This document shows positions 58,697-64,000 of a stretch of 64,000 bases of DNA, one piece after another. Numbering within the stretch: position 1 is the stretch's first letter; each line of letters opens with the position of its first letter. The notes beneath the pieces were generated by a model that was not told where the DNA came from, did not search any database, and saw only the letters and a program-made list of their open reading frames with translations. The DNA comes from Streptomyces rimosus subsp. rimosus (GTDB taxonomy: Bacteria > Actinomycetota > Actinomycetes > Streptomycetales > Streptomycetaceae): positions 177,914 to 241,913 of the forward strand of contig NZ_JOCQ01000010.1 of the NCBI RefSeq assembly GCF_000720725.1, read 5' to 3'. The translations under genes were made by a program, and so were the position numbers.

Positions 58697-58727
58697 GCGA
58701 ACGGCCGCACCGGGTGCGGCCGTTCGC
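58697..58727. terminator. 14-bp stem bidirectional terminator
   Basis: GCGAACGGCCGCAC pairs perfectly with GTGCGGCCGTTCGC across a three-base loop. It lies between the ends of the convergent GH18 and MerR genes and should terminate both. Confidence 0.85.
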
Positions 58728-58742
58728 CTGTACGGCTACCCC

Positions 58743-59504
58743 TCAGCCCAGGCGGGCCGCCGTATACGCCTCGATCGCGTCCCGCTGGTACGCGGCCAGG
58801 CCCGGCGCGATCGACTCGTACGCGGCGCGCCAGTGCTCGTTCTCCACACAGGCGCGACCGATCGCGCGGTACTCCTCGGCGCTGACCTCCCGTATCCGGA
58901 TCAGCGTCCGGTGCTGCCGGTCGATCTCGGCCTGCACCGGGTCGGCGTCGGCCGGCACACCGGAGGCCAGCAGTTCGGCCAGCCGGACCATCTGGGCCGT
59001 GCGCTCGCGCTGGTCGGCCTCGATCTCAGCCTCGCCCAGCCCCGCGTTGTGCCGCTCGATGGCGGCCGCCAGCTCGGGGAAGTCGCGCAGGCTCTTCAGG
59101 TACTGCGGGGGCCGGATGCCCTCGAACAGGTTCTCCGGCCGGTTGATGCTCACCATGGCGGTGCCGTCCTTCCTGGACTCCTCCAGTTCGCCGATCGTGC
59201 GGGAGACGGTCGCGGCCAGGGCGTCGAGCCGGTCGCGTTCGGCGAGCAGCCGGCGGTGGTGGCCGCGCAGCGCCGCCAGCTCGTCGACCTGGGCGGCCAG
59301 CACCCGGCCGATCTCGGTCAGCCCCAGGCCCAGCTCCCGCAGGACGAGGACCTGCTGCAACCGGAGCAACTGCCGCTCCTCGTAGTAGCGGTGCCCGTTC
59401 GCGCCGGTCCCCGCGGGCGGCAGCAGACCGATGTGGTCGTAGTGGCGCAGCGTCCGCGCCGTCACACCGGACATCCGCGCCACCTCCGCGATCGGCCAGG
59501 ACAT
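58743..59504 (-). CDS. MerR-family (TipA-like) transcriptional regulator, paralogue 2
   Basis: A 253-residue MerR protein, the same length as the gene at 25080 and very similar along its whole length (WPIAEVARMSGVTARTLRHYDHI, NGHRYYEERQLLRLQQVLVLRELGLGLTEIG, EEYRAIGRACVENEHWRAAYESIAPGLAAY). It has the HTH, coiled coil and TipAS-like ligand domain. GAAGGGAGCGGCG precedes ATG 59504. Its promoter 55 bp upstream has the 19-bp MerR spacing. The two genes are not adjacent (34 kb apart), so this looks like a duplication or two arrivals. Ligand unknown. It is divergent from narG. Confidence 0.9.
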   Translation of the reverse strand: MSWPIAEVARMSGVTARTLRHYDHIGLLPPAGTGANGHRYYEERQLLRLQQVLVLRELGLGLTEIGRVLAAQVDELAALRGHHRRLLAERDRLDALAATVSRTIGELEESRKDGTAMVSINRPENLFEGIRPPQYLKSLRDFPELAAAIERHNAGLGEAEIEADQRERTAQMVRLAELLASGVPADADPVQAEIDRQHRTLIRIREVSAEEYRAIGRACVENEHWRAAYESIAPGLAAYQRDAIEAYTAARLG

Positions 59505-59558
59505 CGCCGCTCCCTTCACGAGTCACTAGGCGGGACCGGCTTTCCGGCCCTGGTCAGG

Positions 59559-59589
59559 ACGGTAGAGGCTGCCGCTGCGGCAACTTCAA
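59559..59589 (-). promoter_or_regulatory. MerR-type promoter with 19-bp spacer, second copy
   Basis: On the minus strand, TTGAAG (59584-59589) and TACCGT (59559-59564) are 19 bp apart. The spacer TTGCCGCAGCGGCAGCCTC contains the perfect palindrome TGCCGC-A-GCGGCA. Apart from a few bases it equals the promoter at 24995, and both are followed by CCTGAxCAGGGCCGG. Confidence 0.8.
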
Positions 59590-59882
59590 GGACAAAGCCC
59601 GGCCCCGTGGTCCGTCGCAGTCCCGGAAACCCCCGGCCCGACCTCTCACGGGAAACATATATCCGGCGTTATTCACGCCTCAAAACAAACACGCATTCGC
59701 TCTCTGCATATGTGCGCGGCAAGTAGAGCAAAGCATGTGGAAGCTTGTGTATAACTCTGTCCAATTGTGCTCGGCAGTGTGGTTCTAGAAGCGATTTCAG
59801 GGTCAAACTTGGGCCGGAAATGCGCCCATGCCCACTGACCGGACACAGGGTGCCGCTGTACGGAGAGAAGGGATGTCGGGCC
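59590..59882. other. narG upstream region
   Basis: AT-rich for this genome around 59680-59800, with TATAAC at 59750-59755 as a likely -10. No regulator-binding site for nitrate control can be named. No gene is supported; longer frames here extend narG upstream without homology. Confidence 0.5.
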
Positions 59883-62800
59883 GTGGCGCATCGCGGGGCA
59901 CGCAAGGCGACGGAACGTGTGGCGGGTGCGGCGGCGGAACGGCTGCTCCGGCTGGGCCAGCAGTTACAGGGGACCACGACGACACCCGACCGGCGGGCGG
60001 TTTTCCGTACGGACCAGGAGGTCAACGACGCGCCGTACCGGGAGCGCTGGGCGCACGACAAGGTGGTGCGCTCGACCCACGGCGTGAATTGCACCGGCTC
60101 CTGCTCGTGGCAGGTCTTCGTCAAAGACGGACTCATCACCTGGGAAACACAGGCGACCGATTACCCGTCGGTGGGACCGGACCGCCCGGAGTACGAGCCC
60201 AGGGGATCCTTTTCCTGGTACACCTACTCACCCACCCGCGTTCGCCACCCGTATGCGCGCGGCGTGCTGGTGGAAATGTTCCGCGAGGCACGGGACCGGC
60301 TCGGCGACCCGGTGGCGGCCTGGGCCGAGATCACCGGGGACCCGGACAAGCGCCGCCGCTACCAGCGGGCCCGCGGCAAGGGCCCGCATCGGCTGGGACG
60401 AGGCACTGGAGATCGCCGCCGCCGCCCATGTGCACACCCTCCAGCACCACGGGCCGGACCGGATCGCCGGCTTCTCCCCCATCCCGGCCATGTCGATGGC
60501 CTCGCACGCGGTCGGCGCCCGCTTCATGGCCCTGCTCGGCGCGCCGATGCTCTCCTTCTACGACTGGTACGCGGACCTGCCGATCGCCTCCCCGCAGGTC
60601 TTCGGCGACCAGACCGACGTGCCGGAATCCGGCGACTGGTGGGACGCGGCGTATCTGATGCTGTGGGGCTCCAACGTGCCGGTCACCCGCACCCCGGACG
60701 CCCACTGGATGGCCGAGGCCCGCTACCGCGGCCAGAAAGTCGTGGTGGTCTCCCCCGACTACGCCGACGCCACCAAATTCGCCGACGAATGGCTGCACCC
60801 CCACCCCGGCACCGACGGCGCCCTGGCCATGGCCATGGGCCACGTCATCCTGCGCGAATGCTTCGTCCAGCGCCAGGTCCCGTACTTCACCGACTACGTC
60901 AAGACCTTCACCGACCTCCCCTTCCTCATCGAACTGGAGCCGCGTGGCGCGTCTTTCGTGCCGGGCAAGTTCGTCACGGCGGCCGCGCTGGGGCTGTCGG
61001 AGGACGAGCGGGACGGGGCGGCCGGGCGGTGGAAGCCGGTGGTCTTCGACGCGGGGCGGGGCGCCCCTGTGGCGCCGCCCGGCACGCTGGGGGAACGCTG
61101 GTCGGAACAGGGCGCGGGCCGCTGGCACCTCGACCTGGGCGACGTGGACCCGCTGCTCAGCTTCCACCAGGAGCAGGGGGCGACCAGTGTGGAGGTCCTT
61201 CTTCCGCGCTTCGATCAGGGCGCGGAGGGTGGGACCGGTACCGTACGCCGGGCGGTGCCGGTGCGCGAACTGGGCGGCCGCCGGGTGACGACCGTCTTCG
61301 ACCTGCTGCTGGCCCGGTACGGCGTGCACCGCCAGGGCCTGTCGGGGCAGTGGCCGCAGGGGTACGACGACGCCGCGCTGCCGTGCACCCCGGCCTGGCA
61401 GGAGACGCTGACCTCCGTTCCGGCGGGTGCCGTCGTACGGGCGGCGCGGGAGTTCGCACACACCGCGGAGAAGACCCGCGGGCGCTGCATGATCGTGATG
61501 GGCGCCGGTACCAACCACTGGTTCCACTCGGACACCATCTACCGGTCCTTCCTGACGCTCCTGCTGCTGACCGGCTGCCAGGGCGTCAACGGCGGCGGCT
61601 GGGCGCACTACGTGGGCCAGGAGAAGGTGCGCCCGTACGCCGGGTGGCAGCAGTTGCAGAGCGCGGCGGACTGGGTGCGGCCGTCGCGGCAGATGGCCGG
61701 GACACCGTTCTGGTACCTGCACACCGACCAGTGGCGGTACGAGTCCTACCGCGCCGATGCGCTGGCTTCCGCGACGGGCCGGGGCCTGTTCGCGGGCCGG
61801 CACACCGCTGATCTGGTGGCGCAGTCCGCGCGCCTGGGCTGGATGCCCTCCGCCCCCACATTCACCGACAATCCCCTGACCCTGGGTGAACGGGTACGCG
61901 CCACCGGGCGTGAACCAGGCCAGTGGGTCGCCGACCAACTCCGGCACGGTCGGCTGCGGTTCGCCTGCGAGGACCCGGACGATCCGGCGAACTGGCCCCG
62001 GGTGCTGACCGTATGGCGGGCGAACCTGATCGGTTCCTCGGCCAAGGGCAATGAGTACTTCCTGCGGCATCTGCTGGGCGCCGACGACAACGCGAGTGCC
62101 GGGGAAGCGCCTGCCGAGGCCCGTCCGCGCGATGTCACCTGGCACGAGCAGGCGCCGCGCGGCAAGCTCGACCTGCTGCTGGCGCTGGACTTCCGTATGA
62201 CCTCCACGACCCTCATGGCGGATCTGGTGCTGCCCGCCGCCACCTGGTACGAGAAGCACGACCTGTCCAGCACGGACATGCACCCGTACGTACACGCCTT
62301 CTCACCCGCGATCAGCCCGCCCTGGCAGGCCCGTACCGACTTCGAAATCTTCCACGGCCTGGCGTCGAAGCTCAGCGAACTGGCCCGCGGGCGCCTGGAC
62401 ACCCGGTACGACCTGGTGGCGACCGCGCTGATGCACGACACCCCCGGCGAGACGGCGCAGCCCGGCGGAGCGGTGCCCGACTGGCGGGAGGCGGGCCCAC
62501 CCCGGCCCGGCCACAACCTGCCGGCGTTCGCGCTCGTCGAGCGGGATTACACGGCCGTGGCCGCGAAGCTGGCGAGTCTGGGGCCGCTGGCCGAAGAGGC
62601 AGGCATGTCGGTCAAGGGCGTGACCGTGTACCCGCGGGCGGAGGCCCGGTGGCTGGCGGGCCGGTGCGGCACGGCCGCCGAGGGCGCGGCGAGCGGCCGG
62701 CCGCTGCTGGACACGGACGTGAAGTTCTGCGAGGCGATCCTCGCCCTGTCGGGCACCACCAACGGGCGGCTGGCCGCCGAGGGGTTCGCGCGCCTCGCCG

Positions 62801-63582
62801 AACGCTGCGGCCCCGGCAGCGGGCTGGCGGCACTCGGCGAGTCGGTCGCCGAACGGCGCGTCGTCTTCTCCGACACCCAGGCCCGCCCGGTGCAGGTGTC
62901 GGCGAGTTTCGAGTGGTCGGGCAAGGAGGGCCCGGAGCGACGGTACGCCCCGTTCACGATCAACACCGAGCACCGCAAGCCCTGGCACACCCTCACCGGC
63001 CGCCAGCACTTCTACCTCGACCACGACTGGTTCGCCGAACTCGGCGAACAGCTGCCCGTCTACCGGCCACCGCTGGACCTGGCCGCACTGGGCGAACACC
63101 CTGCGACAGTGCGGGACGACGCTCCTTCGGTGACGGTCCGCTACGTCACCCCGCACTCGAAGTGGTCCATCCACTCCGAGTACCAGGAGAACCTGCTCAT
63201 GCAGACGCTGGCCCGCGGCGGCCCGGTCATCTGGCTCAGTGTCCAGGACGCCGCGCGGATCGAGGTGGCCGACAACGACTGGATCGAGGCGGTCAACGCC
63301 AACGGCGTGGTCGTGGCGCGGGCCGTCGTCTCGCACCGCATGCCGCCCGGCACGGTGTTCATGTACCACGTGCAGGAGCGCCTGGTGAACGTGCCCAAAT
63401 CCCAGACCACCGGGCGGCGCGGCGGTGTGCACAACGCCCTCACCAAGCTCCTGATCAAGCCCACCCACCTCATCGGCGGCTACGGCCAGCTGTCCTTCGC
63501 CCCCAACTACTACGGCCCCACCGGCAACCAGCGCGACGCCGTCACCACCATCCGACGCCGCTCGCAGAACGTGGAGTACTGA
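59883..63582 (+). pseudogene. narG: Respiratory nitrate reductase alpha subunit NarG, frameshifted and missing an FS0 ligand
   Basis: About 1233 codons, normal for NarG. It has the FS0 motif HGVNCTGSCSW, WETQATDYPS, then IGWDEALEIAAAAHVHTLQ, FYDWYADLP and TDVPESGDWWDAAYLMLWGSN, the molybdopterin-binding core, ending TTIRRRSQNVEY. Two defects are visible. First, EYEPRG runs directly into SFSWYTYSPTR, so five residues of the conserved RGCPRGA segment are gone, including the fourth ligand of the FS0 cluster; the deletion is in frame at 60206/60207. Second, near 60381 the frame shifts by one base (RRRYQRARGKG then ARIGWDEALE). Unless these are sequencing errors, the enzyme is inactive. GTG 59883 follows GAGAAGGG. 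It is divergent from MerR paralogue 2. Confidence 0.8.
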
Positions 63583-63583
63583 C

Positions 63584-64000
63584 ATGCCTCGCGGCACACC
63601 CCCCGCCCGCCGGGTCATGGCCCAGGTGGCCATGGTGATGAACCTCGACAAGTGCATCGGCTGCCACACCTGCTCGGTCATCTGCAAACAGACCTGGACC
63701 AACCGCACCGGCACCGAATACGTGTGGTTCAACAACGTCGAGACCCGCCCCGGCCAGGGCTACCCCCGTGGCCATGAGGACCAGGACCGCTGGAAGGGCG
63801 GCTGGCGACTCAAGGGCGGCCGGCTCGTACCCCGTAGCGGCGGCCGGGCCCGTCGATTAGCCCGTCTCTTCGCCAACCCCGAACTGCCCGCCCTCAGCGA
63901 CTACTACGAGCCGTGGACGTACGACTACGCGAACCTGACCACCGCACCCCTGGGCGACGACCTGCCCACCGCACCGCCCCGCTCCCTCATCGACGGCCGC
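63584..64000 (+). CDS. narH: Respiratory nitrate reductase beta subunit NarH, cut by window edge
   Basis: From ATG 63584, one base after the narG stop, the frame stays open for 139 codons to the window edge. It reads VAMVMNLDKCIGCHTCSVICKQTW, the first 4Fe-4S motif of NarH, then TEYVWFNNVETRPGQGYPRGHEDQDRWKGGW and YYEPWTYDYANLTTAPLGDD, all typical of NarH. It transfers electrons from NarI to NarG. Tight spacing indicates coupling with narG, and narJ and narI are expected beyond the edge. No defect is seen in this part, in contrast to narG. Confidence 0.93.
   Translation, partial: MPRGTPPARRVMAQVAMVMNLDKCIGCHTCSVICKQTWTNRTGTEYVWFNNVETRPGQGYPRGHEDQDRWKGGWRLKGGRLVPRSGGRARRLARLFANPELPALSDYYEPWTYDYANLTTAPLGDDLPTAPPRSLIDGR

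Overview
The window is high-GC actinobacterial DNA, almost certainly from a Streptomyces chromosome. The evidence is frequent GTG starts with purine-rich ribosome sites, a DUF574-type methyltransferase, an MmyB-like XRE regulator, a LAXTG (class E sortase) surface protein, a SigJ/ECF41 sigma factor, a SpoIIE-type phosphatase with an anti-sigma-like ATPase domain, a lasso peptide cluster and a narGH locus. I saw no rRNA, tRNA or CRISPR array. Gene order is a mosaic of small regulator-plus-enzyme units, as expected of an accessory or arm region.

Layout. 1-5.9 kb: a truncated HTH regulator, an SDR, a small repeat-bearing secreted protein, a DUF574 methyltransferase, a GNAT, and three damaged genes (PNPOx-like, TetR, MFS remnant). 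6-13 kb: a large sensor phosphatase; a TetR/methyltransferase divergent pair with a very clear twin operator and a probably leaderless promoter; a HAD hydrolase; a GlxA-like AraC regulator; two coupled membrane proteins. 13-16 kb: a three-gene operon of dienelactone-hydrolase-like, erythromycin-esterase-like and phosphoribosyltransferase proteins. 16-24 kb: MocR regulator, cupin, DMT transporter, a deleted alpha/beta hydrolase beside an IS630 transposase scrap, then two TetR-controlled loci (ketopantoate-reductase-like; epoxide-hydrolase-like), each with a visible operator candidate. 24-30 kb: DUF3291, a TipA-like MerR regulator, methyltransferase, NUDIX, an HxlR/hydrolase pair and a GNAT.

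30.7-35.5 kb is the most distinctive region: a compact lasso peptide cluster in order A-C-B1-B2-D (35-aa precursor, asparagine-synthetase-like cyclase, PqqD-like leader-binding protein, transglutaminase-like leader peptidase, ABC exporter). The precursor is small. It ends in a 16-residue core, VKNTGPKDVLGGKQLL, predicted to close through Val1 and Asp8, and it has no aromatic residue.

35.6-49 kb holds a GNAT, an AraC and a LysR regulator (the latter divergent from a quinone-oxidoreductase-like MDR), DUF4253, a pair of paralogous secreted proteins (one LAXTG-anchored), a META-domain lipoprotein, an XRE/hydrolase pair with the hydrolase broken, SigJ with an SRPBCC partner, a STAS-ANTAR fusion protein, and a secreted beta-propeller. 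49-64 kb holds a giant FAD/Fe-S oxidase, a GH15 glucoamylase-like enzyme, a DrrAB-like ABC pair, a cytosolic-looking GH18 protein, a second TipA-like MerR regulator with nearly the same promoter as the first, and narG-narH running off the right edge. narG carries both a frameshift and an in-frame loss of the FS0 cysteine.

Two themes recur. First, seven genes show deletions or frameshifts, which means either real erosion of an accessory region or assembly error at GC-rich spots. Second, regulators sit beside their targets with readable palindromic operators, so many local circuits can be proposed from sequence alone.
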